A stretch of 46,706 nt of DNA from an uncultured Selenomonadales bacterium. Lineage in GTDB: Bacteria > Bacillota > Negativicutes > Acidaminococcales > Acidaminococcaceae. The notes beneath the pieces are model-generated. The model did not search any database and was not told the origin of the DNA. It saw only the letters and a program-made list of their open reading frames with translations. Shown piece by piece: positions 33,690-42,239 of the stretch. The DNA lies in NCBI GenBank assembly GCA_900315345.1, contig OMYP01000016.1, positions 1 through 46,706 of the forward strand, read 5' to 3'. Within the stretch, counting starts at the first letter, position 1; every line of letters starts with the position of its first letter. The position numbers and the translations under genes are program-made.

Positions 33690-35861
33690 ATGCCGACAAT
33701 GGAACCTTTTTCTGACCTGATGGAAAAACTGAATGACGCACAACGGGAAGCGGTCTTAACTACGGAAGGGTTTGTCCGTGTCATCGCCGGGGCAGGCTCC
33801 GGAAAGACGCGGGCACTGTCCTGCCGGTTTGCTTTTTTGGTAAATGAACTTGGCATCCTGCCGGGAAATATCCTGTGCGTGACCTTTACCAATAAAGCAG
33901 CCAGCGAGATGCGGCAGCGCATCCACAACCTGACCGGGGACAATGATACCGGGTATATCAATACCTTTCACGGCTTCTGCGTTTCTGTTTTGCAGGAAGA
34001 CAGCTACGCTCTCCGGTATCCAAAAAGCTTTCTCGTCCTGGACAATTCCGATGTAGACGCCATGCTGCAGATCATCTACGAAGAGCGGGGACTGACCCTG
34101 CGGGACATGACTTTTGCCAATGCCCGGGACATGATCGAGATACAGAAGATTTTTAAAAAGCCGGAGTACTATCAGGATATGCTGGCCATGCCTCTGGAGT
34201 CCCTGAAGGAGAAGTACGACAAGGCTACTGATAAAGAAGAGATTATCTTTTACGGGTACCTGTATCAGGAAAAGAAATGCTTCGGGCTGGATTACAACGA
34301 CCTGATCAAATTCACCCTGTATCTGTTCCGGGAGCAGGAAGACATCCGGCTGAAATGGCAGCAGCGGCTGGAATATATTATGATCGACGAGTTCCAGGAT
34401 ATCGACATCCTCCAGTACGAACTGATGAAAGTGTTGTGCGCCTACCATAAGAACCTGTTCGTGGTAGGGGACCCGGACCAGACCATTTACACCTGGCGGG
34501 GAGCCAACGGTTCCTACCTGAAGGACTTTGACAGACGTTTTCCCGGAACGAAGACCATCTTCATGATGGATAATTACCGTTCTACCCCCCAGATACTGGC
34601 AGTGGCCAATTCCCTGATTGAAAAGAATACAGACCGTATTAAAAAGGAACTGGTTCCCGTGTTGCCAGAAGGGGGACCGGTGGTCTGCCATTTTGCCGAC
34701 ACTCAGGAGGCGGAAGCAAAATGGATCGCTGAAGAAATAAGCCGGCTCCATGAGGAAGGTATATCCTATTCCCAAATGGCCCTGCTGTACCGTGCCCATT
34801 ACGTGACCCGTGCCATAGAGCAGCTATTTTTACAGGAAAAAGTTCCGTATACGATTTACAGCGGCGTCCAGTTTTACGACCGTATGGAGATTAAGGATGC
34901 CCTCTGTTACCTGCGGATGATCGCCTACCGGGACGATCTTTCCTTCCGGCGCATTGTCAATACGCCTAAGCGGAACATGGGGAAACGGCGTATGGCATTT
35001 TTGGAAGAGTATGCCGCGCAGCATGGCTGTACCCTGTATCAGGCCCTGTGCGACACCTTGGAAGATGAGATTTTCAAAGGGACGAAGGCACGGCAGTTCG
35101 TGACGCTGATGGAACGGTTCGCCGCCGGATATGAAAACAGGCCTGTTTCCGAGGTGCTGGCCTCAATTCTGAACGAAAGCGGTTACGAAAAGATGCTCCG
35201 TACGGAGGGCAGCCAGGAGCGGCTGGACAATCTGGCTGAGCTGAAGCAGTCTGTCTATGAATACGAAACTACCTGCGGGGAAGAAAGCTCCCTGGTCCAT
35301 TACCTGTCCCACGTGGCCCTGTTTACTAATGCAGACAGCCTGGACAGTAAAGGGAAGGTTAAACTGATGACAGTCCACGCGGCTAAGGGTCTGGAGTTCC
35401 CCGTGGTTTTCCTGTGCGGTATGAACGAAGGGATATTCCCCTCCCGGAAGGTACGGACCCTGGAAGCTATGGAAGAAGAACGACGGCTGGCCTTTGTGGC
35501 CGTTACCCGTGGGGAAAAAAGACTGTACCTGACCCGGGCAGAGGGGCGGAATTTTGACGGGGCCCCCCAGTATCCGTCCCGGTTCATTCTGGATGTGGAT
35601 CAGACTCTGCTGCATTATACCCGTGAACCCCGGGAGGGACTGATTCGGGAAGCACGGGAGTATATTGCCCTGAGCCAGAAATATATGCCCCAAAAGGAAG
35701 AGGACATTGCTTTCCCCGTGGGGCAGCGGGTACGCCATTCCATGTTCGGCCCCGGTACTGTCACCGGAGTGGACAAGGATAAAGGTGCCCACATAGTGCA
35801 GTTCGACAGCATGGAAACGCCCCGCCGGATATCCTTCCGTGCTAAATTGGAAAAGATTTGA
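33690..35861 (+). CDS. UvrD/PcrA-like superfamily 1 DNA helicase
   Basis: The 723-aa protein has the SF1A motifs in order. Walker A is AGAGSGKT (33-40, K39), motif Ia VTFTNKAA, motif II DEFQDID, motif III GDPDQTIYTWRGA, motif V TVHAAKGLEFPVVF and motif VI VAVTRGEKRLYLTRA. The last ~45 residues (VGQRVRHSMFGPGTV, VQFD) form the tudor-like C-terminal domain of PcrA that contacts RNA polymerase. It is therefore close to PcrA/UvrD in function (repair, removal of RecA and conflicts with transcription). ATG 33690 follows TAGGAGG. Reading can extend upstream into the U32 gene, but that has no SD. Confidence 0.95.
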   Translation: MPTMEPFSDLMEKLNDAQREAVLTTEGFVRVIAGAGSGKTRALSCRFAFLVNELGILPGNILCVTFTNKAASEMRQRIHNLTGDNDTGYINTFHGFCVSVLQEDSYALRYPKSFLVLDNSDVDAMLQIIYEERGLTLRDMTFANARDMIEIQKIFKKPEYYQDMLAMPLESLKEKYDKATDKEEIIFYGYLYQEKKCFGLDYNDLIKFTLYLFREQEDIRLKWQQRLEYIMIDEFQDIDILQYELMKVLCAYHKNLFVVGDPDQTIYTWRGANGSYLKDFDRRFPGTKTIFMMDNYRSTPQILAVANSLIEKNTDRIKKELVPVLPEGGPVVCHFADTQEAEAKWIAEEISRLHEEGISYSQMALLYRAHYVTRAIEQLFLQEKVPYTIYSGVQFYDRMEIKDALCYLRMIAYRDDLSFRRIVNTPKRNMGKRRMAFLEEYAAQHGCTLYQALCDTLEDEIFKGTKARQFVTLMERFAAGYENRPVSEVLASILNESGYEKMLRTEGSQERLDNLAELKQSVYEYETTCGEESSLVHYLSHVALFTNADSLDSKGKVKLMTVHAAKGLEFPVVFLCGMNEGIFPSRKVRTLEAMEEERRLAFVAVTRGEKRLYLTRAEGRNFDGAPQYPSRFILDVDQTLLHYTREPREGLIREAREYIALSQKYMPQKEEDIAFPVGQRVRHSMFGPGTVTGVDKDKGAHIVQFDSMETPRRISFRAKLEKI

Positions 35862-36008
35862 GCAGTGGTTCTCAAAAGTTAGGAATTGCCGGCGCCAAAA
35901 TCCATCGGCAATTTTTTAACGGAAGTTCTTTTATTATCGAAGCCAATTTACTATTACTACTTTAGCATTAAGGAATACCGAGTTTTTTACACTGACCTTG
36001 GATTTTTG

Positions 36009-36017
36009 TGCTATAAT
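36009..36017 (+). promoter_or_regulatory. Extended -10 promoter of the mscS gene
   Basis: TGCTATAAT (36009-36017) is an extended -10 element. No good -35 is seen at 16-18 bases, as is common with extended -10 promoters. It lies 55 bases before the ATG. Confidence 0.6.
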
Positions 36018-36071
36018 ATAACCAGATATCAGATTCCTGATAACCAATTTATAACGAGGGGGTATTTTTAT

Positions 36072-36908
36072 ATGAACCAGATTTTGGCGACGGCCCAGCA
36101 GATTCTGGACTTTAAAGTGGGTAACATCAGTGTAGGTTCTATCCTTCAGGGCCTGATCCTGATGGCAATCTTTAACCGTATCATAAGCGTGATCATGGGA
36201 CCCATCATCGATAAGATTTTGGATCGGTTTAAACTGGAAACCACTGTAAGAGGATTTGTCAAAGCATTTATCAAAGTTATTCTCAATTTCGTGGCCATCT
36301 GCGTAGTGGCGGAAAGCATCGGGATTCCCATCGCTTCCGTACTTGCTGTTATCGGTATGTTAGGCTTGGCAATTTCCCTGTCCGTCCAGGGGGCCCTGTC
36401 CAACGTGGCCAACGGCTTCATGATCCTGGTTACGAAGCCCTTTAAGGTGGGCGATTATGTAGCCATTGCCGGTATTGAAGGCTTTGTAAAGGAAATCAAT
36501 ATGCTCTGCACCAAAGTGCTGAGTATCGACAACAAGCTGATCATCGTTCCCAACTCGGAAGCCATGGGCGGCAAAATCACCAACTTCTCTTCCGAAGAGC
36601 TGCGCCGTGTGGACTTTGAAACGAAGGCCGGCTATAGCAACAAGTTTGAGGATGTGTACAAGGCGGTTATGGAAGCGGTGAAGGATACGCCTACCGCCCT
36701 GCAGGATCCGGCTCCTTTCGTACGGGTTTCCGGCTACACGGATTACGCGGTGGTTTATACGATCCGGGTATGGACCAAGTCGGAAAATTACTGGGACTGT
36801 TATTTCGACCTGATGCAGAAGGTTGGCGAGTTCAAAGACAGGAACGGTATCGTGGGCGGCGTGCCTTCCATGAATATCCTGGGTGTCGGCGGACAGGAAA
36901 AAGAATAA
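36072..36908 (+). CDS. Small-conductance mechanosensitive channel (MscS family)
   Basis: The 278-aa protein has the minimal MscS layout: three transmembrane helices (about 17-40, 58-80, 90-122) and a cytosolic beta/alpha cage. The pore helix TM3 is clear, with VLAVIGMLGLAISLS then ALSNVANGFMIL (small residues packing the pore), followed by KPFKVGDYVAI and VPNSEAMGG. It should open under membrane tension at osmotic downshock. The frame opens earlier at 35886, but ATG 36072 has GAGGGGG upstream and gives the normal length. A terminator ends the gene at 36936-36965. Confidence 0.93.
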   Translation: MNQILATAQQILDFKVGNISVGSILQGLILMAIFNRIISVIMGPIIDKILDRFKLETTVRGFVKAFIKVILNFVAICVVAESIGIPIASVLAVIGMLGLAISLSVQGALSNVANGFMILVTKPFKVGDYVAIAGIEGFVKEINMLCTKVLSIDNKLIIVPNSEAMGGKITNFSSEELRRVDFETKAGYSNKFEDVYKAVMEAVKDTPTALQDPAPFVRVSGYTDYAVVYTIRVWTKSENYWDCYFDLMQKVGEFKDRNGIVGGVPSMNILGVGGQEKE

Positions 36909-36935
36909 GAAGTTAAGTTAATACTATGAACATTA

Positions 36936-36965
36936 AGCAGGTTCCGGTCAGGGACCTGCTTTTTA
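36936..36965 (+). terminator. Terminator between mscS and mutS2
   Basis: AGCAGGTTCC (36936-36945) pairs with GGGACCTGCT (36951-36960, one wobble), then TTTTT. It lies before the preferred start of mutS2, which argues against the in-frame ATG at 36926. Confidence 0.75.
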
Positions 36966-36979
36966 AGAGGACTTTTTTT

Positions 36980-39355
36980 ATGAATAATCGGACTACCGGG
37001 CGTTTTGCCGTTAAAACGCTGGAATTTGAAAAAGTGAAAATGCTGGCTGCTGAAAAGGCTGCTACGGATCTGGGTAAAGAACGGTTGCTGGCCCTTCCTG
37101 TTTCTTCGGATTTTGAAACGGTAAAACGTATGCATATGGAGACGGCGGAGGCTCTCCGGATTATGAATGAGGGCAGGCGCTTTCCCTTTGGGGGTCTGTA
37201 CAATATTGCAGATCCGGTGAAGCGGGCCCGCATCGGCAGCGTGCTGGATGTGGAGGAACTTATGCAGGTGAAGGCAAGCATGCAGGCCTTCGGCGCCCTG
37301 AAAGTGTTCTTGCTGACGGACAGCGACGACCATCCCAATCTGGCAGAGTATGGAAGAAGTCTGACGGAATTCCCGAAGCTGGTGCGGCAGCTGGACAAAA
37401 CGATTTCTGAAAAAGGAGAGATACTAGACACGGCGTCTGTGAAGCTGGCGGGTCTTCGGGTCGGTATTGCTTCCGCCAAAAGCAAGGTGCGTTCCCAGCT
37501 GGAGAAGATACTCCATGATCCCAATAACCAGAAATATTTTCAGGATGCCCTTGTCACCATGCGGGGGGACCGGTATGTGATCCCTATCAAGCAGGAGTAC
37601 CGAGCCAATTTCCCCGGTATCGTCCATGACCAGAGCGGTACGGGAGCAACCCTCTTCATTGAACCTATGGCCGTGGTCAACCTGAATAATAATATTAAGC
37701 GCTATGTTGCGGAAGAACGGGAAGAAATCGAACGGATCCTGCGGCAACTGTCCGGTGCAGTGGGTGCGGAGGGAGAACTGCTGTTGAAGTGCCTGGCTGT
37801 GGCTGCGGATGTGGACGCTGTTTACGCTAAGGCACTGTACGCTCTGGACACCAGGGCCTGCCAGCCTCAGTTGGCTTCCAACGGCGGGCTCCGGATCGAA
37901 AAGGGGCGGCACCCGTTGCTGCCCCCGGAAACAGCTGTACCTTTGGACGTAAATTTAGGGGAAACTTTTAACACCCTGCTGATCACCGGCCCCAACACCG
38001 GCGGCAAGACCGTAGCCCTGAAGGCGGTGGGCCTCTTTGCCCTCATGAGCCAGACAGGGATGTTCGTTCCCGCCATGAACGCGAAACTGCCCGTGTTCCG
38101 GGCGGTGTATGCAGATATCGGGGACGAGCAGAGCATCGAACAAAGCCTCTCTACTTTTTCCGGGCATATGATGAATATTGTGAGCATTTTGCGCGAAGTG
38201 AGGGAACGGGACCTGGTGCTGGTGGATGAGATTTGTGCAGGCACAGATCCCAACGAAGGGGCAGCCCTGGCCATGTCCATTCTGGATCATCTTACGAAGC
38301 TGGGCGTTTTCACCATGATGACCACTCATTACAGCGAGTTGAAGACCTTTGCTTTTGGGCGGGAGGGGATGGAAAATGCCAGCGTGGAATTTAATCCTGA
38401 TACCTTGCTTCCTACCTACCGGCTTCTCATGGGCGTACCTGGCAGCAGTAACGCATTTAATATCAGCCGGAAGCTGGGGCTGGCCGAAGACATCATCCAT
38501 AATGCAGGGGACCTGCTGAATGAAGAGCATGTACATATGGAAGACGTGCTTCAGGGACTGGAAGGGGAACGCCGCCGCTTCGAGAGTCGCAGCCGGGAAG
38601 TGGAGGCTCTGCGGTACGAAAGCGAGAAACTTCGCAACCAGCTGGCCTGGCAGAAAAAAGATTTTGAAAAACAGAAAAATGAACTGTTGCGAAAGGCCCG
38701 TTACCAGGCAGATGAAATTTACCGTACCAGCCGCAGGGAAGCGGAAACGGTTATTAAGGAACTCCGTTCCCTGAAGGCGGATATGGATGTAAAAGCTTTG
38801 CAGGCAAAAGCGGAAGAAGCCCGCAAGAGGCTGGACAAGCATCTGAGCCTGGACGAACCCCTGCCGGAAGGGACCCAACTGACGCCGGACAATGCAAGGT
38901 CCGGTATGACGGTGCTGGTGAAAACACTGCGGAAAAACGGAACAGTGCTGGAAGTGAAAGGAAAAGATGCTCTGGTATCCGTGGGCGTGCTGAAGATGAC
39001 GGTGCCTCTGGCCCAGTGCCTGCTGGTAAAGGATAAACCGAAAGAACAGGCCCGGCCGGCAAAATTCAGGGCCAGCGCATCCCACGCCATGTTTACGGCA
39101 AAAACGGAAACTGCGGAGCAGGAAGTGGACGTGCGGGGCATGACTACGGATGAGGCGATCCCCTATGTGGACCGGGCCATTGATGACGCCCTGCTGGCGG
39201 GGATGGGCCAGGTGCGCATCATACACGGCAAAGGTACCGGGGCCTTGCGGGCAGGACTTCATGCGTACCTGAAAGGGCATCGCAACGTTGCCGCCATTGC
39301 CCTGGCCGATATTGCCATGGGCGGTGCCGGCGTGACGGTGGTAACGGTAAAGTAA
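36980..39355 (+). CDS. mutS2: MutS2 endonuclease/ATPase
   Basis: The 791-aa protein (B. subtilis MutS2 is 785) lacks the mismatch-recognition domain of MutS. It has the MutS core with Walker A TGPNTGGKT (336-344), the Walker B/DE box LVDEICAGTDP and TTHYSELK. A coiled coil follows (about 530-620), then a C-terminal Smr nuclease domain (DVRGMTTDEA, IIHGKGTGALR, GGAGVTVV). MutS2 acts in recombination control and in splitting collided ribosomes in Firmicutes. The start is ATG 36980, with AGGA seven bases upstream and the mscS terminator just before; an upstream ATG at 36926 would be inside that terminator. Confidence 0.96.
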   Translation: MNNRTTGRFAVKTLEFEKVKMLAAEKAATDLGKERLLALPVSSDFETVKRMHMETAEALRIMNEGRRFPFGGLYNIADPVKRARIGSVLDVEELMQVKASMQAFGALKVFLLTDSDDHPNLAEYGRSLTEFPKLVRQLDKTISEKGEILDTASVKLAGLRVGIASAKSKVRSQLEKILHDPNNQKYFQDALVTMRGDRYVIPIKQEYRANFPGIVHDQSGTGATLFIEPMAVVNLNNNIKRYVAEEREEIERILRQLSGAVGAEGELLLKCLAVAADVDAVYAKALYALDTRACQPQLASNGGLRIEKGRHPLLPPETAVPLDVNLGETFNTLLITGPNTGGKTVALKAVGLFALMSQTGMFVPAMNAKLPVFRAVYADIGDEQSIEQSLSTFSGHMMNIVSILREVRERDLVLVDEICAGTDPNEGAALAMSILDHLTKLGVFTMMTTHYSELKTFAFGREGMENASVEFNPDTLLPTYRLLMGVPGSSNAFNISRKLGLAEDIIHNAGDLLNEEHVHMEDVLQGLEGERRRFESRSREVEALRYESEKLRNQLAWQKKDFEKQKNELLRKARYQADEIYRTSRREAETVIKELRSLKADMDVKALQAKAEEARKRLDKHLSLDEPLPEGTQLTPDNARSGMTVLVKTLRKNGTVLEVKGKDALVSVGVLKMTVPLAQCLLVKDKPKEQARPAKFRASASHAMFTAKTETAEQEVDVRGMTTDEAIPYVDRAIDDALLAGMGQVRIIHGKGTGALRAGLHAYLKGHRNVAAIALADIAMGGAGVTVVTVK

Positions 39356-39387
39356 AACTAAAAATCCCAAGATATTGTCATTTATAG

Positions 39388-39417
39388 TTGATGTTATACT
39401 TGGAATGATGATATAAT
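39388..39417 (+). promoter_or_regulatory. Promoter of lysC
   Basis: TTGATG (39388-39393), an 18-base spacer and a perfect TATAAT (39412-39417), about 30 bases before the start. The leader is too short for an L-box riboswitch. Confidence 0.6.
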
Positions 39418-39446
39418 ATTTATATATGTTCTAGGAGGGGCAATCT

Positions 39447-40676
39447 ATGGCATTTGTTGTAAAAAAATTCGGCGGCAGCAGCGTGGCTACGCCGGAAAAG
39501 ATCTTTCATCTGGTAGACAGGGTCCTGTCTGAAAAGAAGCCGGATGATAAAATTGTAATTGTTGTTTCCGCCATGGGCGATACTACCGACGACCTGCTGA
39601 CGCTGGCGGGACGTATTACGGACCGCATGCCGAAGCGGGAGATGGATATGCTGCTGGCTACCGGCGAGCAGGTTTCCATTGCGCTTCTGGCCAGCGCCTT
39701 TATGGAACGGGGACAGAAAGCCATTTCCTTTACCGGTTTCCAGGCAGGGATCCGCACTAATGCAAGTTTTACGAAAGCCAGCATTCTGGAAGTGAACGCG
39801 GAACGGGTGAAGAAAGCGCTGGATGAAGGCAATGTTGTAATTGTTGCCGGTTTCCAGGGTATTACAGACGAAGGGGATATTACGACCCTGGGCCGGGGCG
39901 GCAGCGATACCACTGCGGTAGCGGTAGCGGCAGGCCTGAAGGCGGATATCTGTGAAATCTATACGGATGTTGACGGTGTATACACTGCCGATCCCAGAGT
40001 GGTACCCAATGCGATTAAATTAAAAGAGATCACCTTCGGGGAAATGCTGGAACTGGCCCGTCTGGGCGCCGGTGTAATGCAACCCAGGGCTGTGGAATAC
40101 GGTGAACTTACAGGGACGGACATCCATGTACGTTCCACATTCCATGCGGTGGAAGGTACGATTATCAGAGGGGAGTATACAGATATGGAAGAAAAGAAAT
40201 TTATCATTCGCGGTGTGGCAAGCGATTCTAATGTGGCAAAGATTGCGGTTCGGGGCGTGCCGGATGTACCCGGAGTCGCATATCAGATTTTTGACTCGCT
40301 GGCAAAAGAAAATGTGGCGGTAGATATGATTGTCCAGAGCGCCAGCAGCGTAAAAGAGAAAAACGATATTGTCTTTACCGTAACCAAGACGGATATGGCG
40401 GATACGGTAGGCGTACTGGATCAGTTAAAGGACAAGATTGGATTTGCCCGGGTAGACGTAGAAGCCAACGTAGCCAAGGTTTCCATCGTTGGCGCAGGTA
40501 TGCTGGGAAATCCCGGCGTAGCGGCCCGTATGTTCGGCGCTTTGGCCAGCGAAAACATCAATCTGGATGTTATCAGCACCTCTGAAATTACCATTTCCTG
40601 TCTCATCGCCAAAGAAGATGAGAAGAAAGCCGTGAACGTGGTGCACCGATTTTTCTTCCCTGCTGAAGAAAAATAA
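39447..40676 (+). CDS. lysC: Aspartate kinase (alpha subunit; likely also encodes beta by internal start)
   Basis: The 409-aa product catalyses ATP-dependent phosphorylation of aspartate, the first step towards lysine, threonine and methionine. KKFGGSSVATPEK (5-17) is the kinase signature; LLATGEQVS and TLGRGGSDTTAVA (about 147-160) follow. Two ACT domains (about 265-409) provide feedback control. Length and layout match B. subtilis aspartokinase II (408 aa), which makes a beta subunit from an internal start at the same place. Here Met247 at 40185 has AGAGGGGAG ten bases upstream. The start has AGGAGGGG. Confidence 0.95.
   Translation: MAFVVKKFGGSSVATPEKIFHLVDRVLSEKKPDDKIVIVVSAMGDTTDDLLTLAGRITDRMPKREMDMLLATGEQVSIALLASAFMERGQKAISFTGFQAGIRTNASFTKASILEVNAERVKKALDEGNVVIVAGFQGITDEGDITTLGRGGSDTTAVAVAAGLKADICEIYTDVDGVYTADPRVVPNAIKLKEITFGEMLELARLGAGVMQPRAVEYGELTGTDIHVRSTFHAVEGTIIRGEYTDMEEKKFIIRGVASDSNVAKIAVRGVPDVPGVAYQIFDSLAKENVAVDMIVQSASSVKEKNDIVFTVTKTDMADTVGVLDQLKDKIGFARVDVEANVAKVSIVGAGMLGNPGVAARMFGALASENINLDVISTSEITISCLIAKEDEKKAVNVVHRFFFPAEEK
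40167..40187 (+). promoter_or_regulatory. Internal ribosome binding site for the aspartokinase beta subunit
   Basis: AGAGGGGAG (40167-40175) precedes in-frame ATG 40185 of lysC. It would yield a 163-residue ACT-domain protein, the same size as the beta subunit of B. subtilis aspartokinase II (from memory of that system). Confidence 0.6.
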
Positions 40677-40736
40677 AGGGTTTACGGAAGTTGCGGCTTT
40701 GTTGGAGAATATGAAAAATTAAAGGAGATCGAGAGT

Positions 40737-41993
40737 ATGTACACAAGTTTTGCAGCGCCTCAGGCAAAGGGAAAGGCAGCGAATGACATTATTTTTGCGG
40801 CTAATGCCATGGCAGTGGCTGATGCCGCTGCTATCGGAGCGGAAAACGTTACCAATGGAACTATCGGCGCCATCATGGATGACGATTCCAAACTGGTTTG
40901 TCTTCCGACGGTAGAAGCGGTATTCCGGAATCTGCCTATTACTGAGATCATTGCTTATGCGCCTATTGCAGGTACTGCGGATTTTCTGGAAAAAGTCCAG
41001 GTAGCGGCTTTCGGGAAATACCGTCCGGACGGATACACCAGTGCGGTTGCAACTACCGGCGGCACCGGCGGCATCCACCATGCTATCTGGAATTACACGG
41101 AAGCCGGCGACACGGTCATTACTTCCGACTGGTACTGGGGCGCTTATAAGGTACTGTGCCTGGATATGCAGCGGAAGCTGGACACCTATAAAATGCTGAC
41201 AGAGGATGGGAAATTCAACCTGCCGGCCTTGGAAGAAAAGGTAAAGGATGTGCTGGCTCGCCAGAACAGCATCATGGTGATCATCAACACACCGGCCCAT
41301 AATCCTACCGGTTACAGTCTGACCCGGGATGATATGGCCCAGGTTGTGTCTATGCTGAAAAAGGTAACGGAAGAAAGCGGGAAACAGGCCATTCTGTTTC
41401 TGGACGCGGCCTATATTGATTATGCCGGCGAAAAGAACGCGGTGCGGGAAGTGTTCAAAGCCCTGGATAACCTGCCGGAACGGGTGCTGGCCATTGTGCA
41501 GTACAGTATGTCCAAGGGCTTTACCATGTACGGCCAGCGTCTGGGCGCTATGATCTGCGTTTCTTCCTCTGAAGAAGCTGCGAAAGAATTTTTTGAAATC
41601 AACCAGTACACCAGCCGGGCTACCTGGTCCAACAATAACCGGGCGGCTATGCGTACCCTGGTACAGATTTACAGTGATGAAGCCCTGCTGACCGCGGTGG
41701 AAGCGGAACGGGATCATTATTATAAAATGATTAAGGCCCGGGCTGACGTTTTTGTGGAAGAGGCAAAACAGTGCGGCCTTCCCATGATTCCCTATGTCGC
41801 AGGTTTCTTCCTGTCGGTTCCCTGCGAAGATTCCAAGGCAGTGTGCGATATCCTGCATAAAGACCACATCTACCTGGTGCCTCTGGCAGCCGGTGTACGG
41901 ATCGCCCTTTGCTCCATCCCGCTGCAGAAGATTCCGGGTATCGCCACTAAGCTGAACGAAGCGCTGAAAGCAGTAGAAGAAGCAAAAAAGTAA
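40737..41993 (+). CDS. Class I pyridoxal-phosphate aminotransferase (aromatic/aspartate type)
   Basis: The 418-aa fold-type I aminotransferase has the PLP lysine at K260 in YSMSKGFTMYGQRLG, close in form to the aspartate/aromatic aminotransferase Ia signature SFSKxxxLYxxRxG. INTPAHNPTGY (PLP ring contacts) and LDAAYIDY precede it. GVRIALCSIP near the C terminus holds the carboxylate-binding Arg. It lies directly after lysC (60-base gap, no terminator), so an aspartate or aromatic amino-acid role is likely; specificity is unknown. The start is ATG 40737 after AAAGGAGATC. Confidence 0.9.
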   Translation: MYTSFAAPQAKGKAANDIIFAANAMAVADAAAIGAENVTNGTIGAIMDDDSKLVCLPTVEAVFRNLPITEIIAYAPIAGTADFLEKVQVAAFGKYRPDGYTSAVATTGGTGGIHHAIWNYTEAGDTVITSDWYWGAYKVLCLDMQRKLDTYKMLTEDGKFNLPALEEKVKDVLARQNSIMVIINTPAHNPTGYSLTRDDMAQVVSMLKKVTEESGKQAILFLDAAYIDYAGEKNAVREVFKALDNLPERVLAIVQYSMSKGFTMYGQRLGAMICVSSSEEAAKEFFEINQYTSRATWSNNNRAAMRTLVQIYSDEALLTAVEAERDHYYKMIKARADVFVEEAKQCGLPMIPYVAGFFLSVPCEDSKAVCDILHKDHIYLVPLAAGVRIALCSIPLQKIPGIATKLNEALKAVEEAKK

Positions 41994-42129
41994 TATTTTA
42001 AATTTATGCGAGGCCTCTGACGGTTCTGACGGTACCGGAGCCATCCGGGCAATGAAACTGCTTCAAATTTAATAGATGAATGAGGAAACCGGTCTGATAC
42101 TGTTTCCTTGTCTCAGATTTTTATAATTC

Positions 42130-42158
42130 AGGCTGAAGGTTAAACTTCAGCCTTTTTT
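42130..42158 (+). terminator. Terminator after the lysC-aminotransferase unit
   Basis: A perfect 9-bp stem AGGCTGAAG/CTTCAGCCT (42130-42138, 42145-42153) with six T following. Confidence 0.85.
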
Positions 42159-42239
42159 GCAAGAAAGACCTGTATGAATTTGTCTGTGGTTTATGAGGAC
42201 GAAGCCTGTACAGGATTACGGATTATAGGGAGGTCTTTT

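Noticed and set aside
37955..39370. 471-codon minus-strand frame opposite mutS2
   Set aside because: Shadow frame; no start signal or domain.
40719..42044. 441-codon minus-strand frame opposite the class I aminotransferase
   Set aside because: Shadow frame over a gene with intact PLP motifs.
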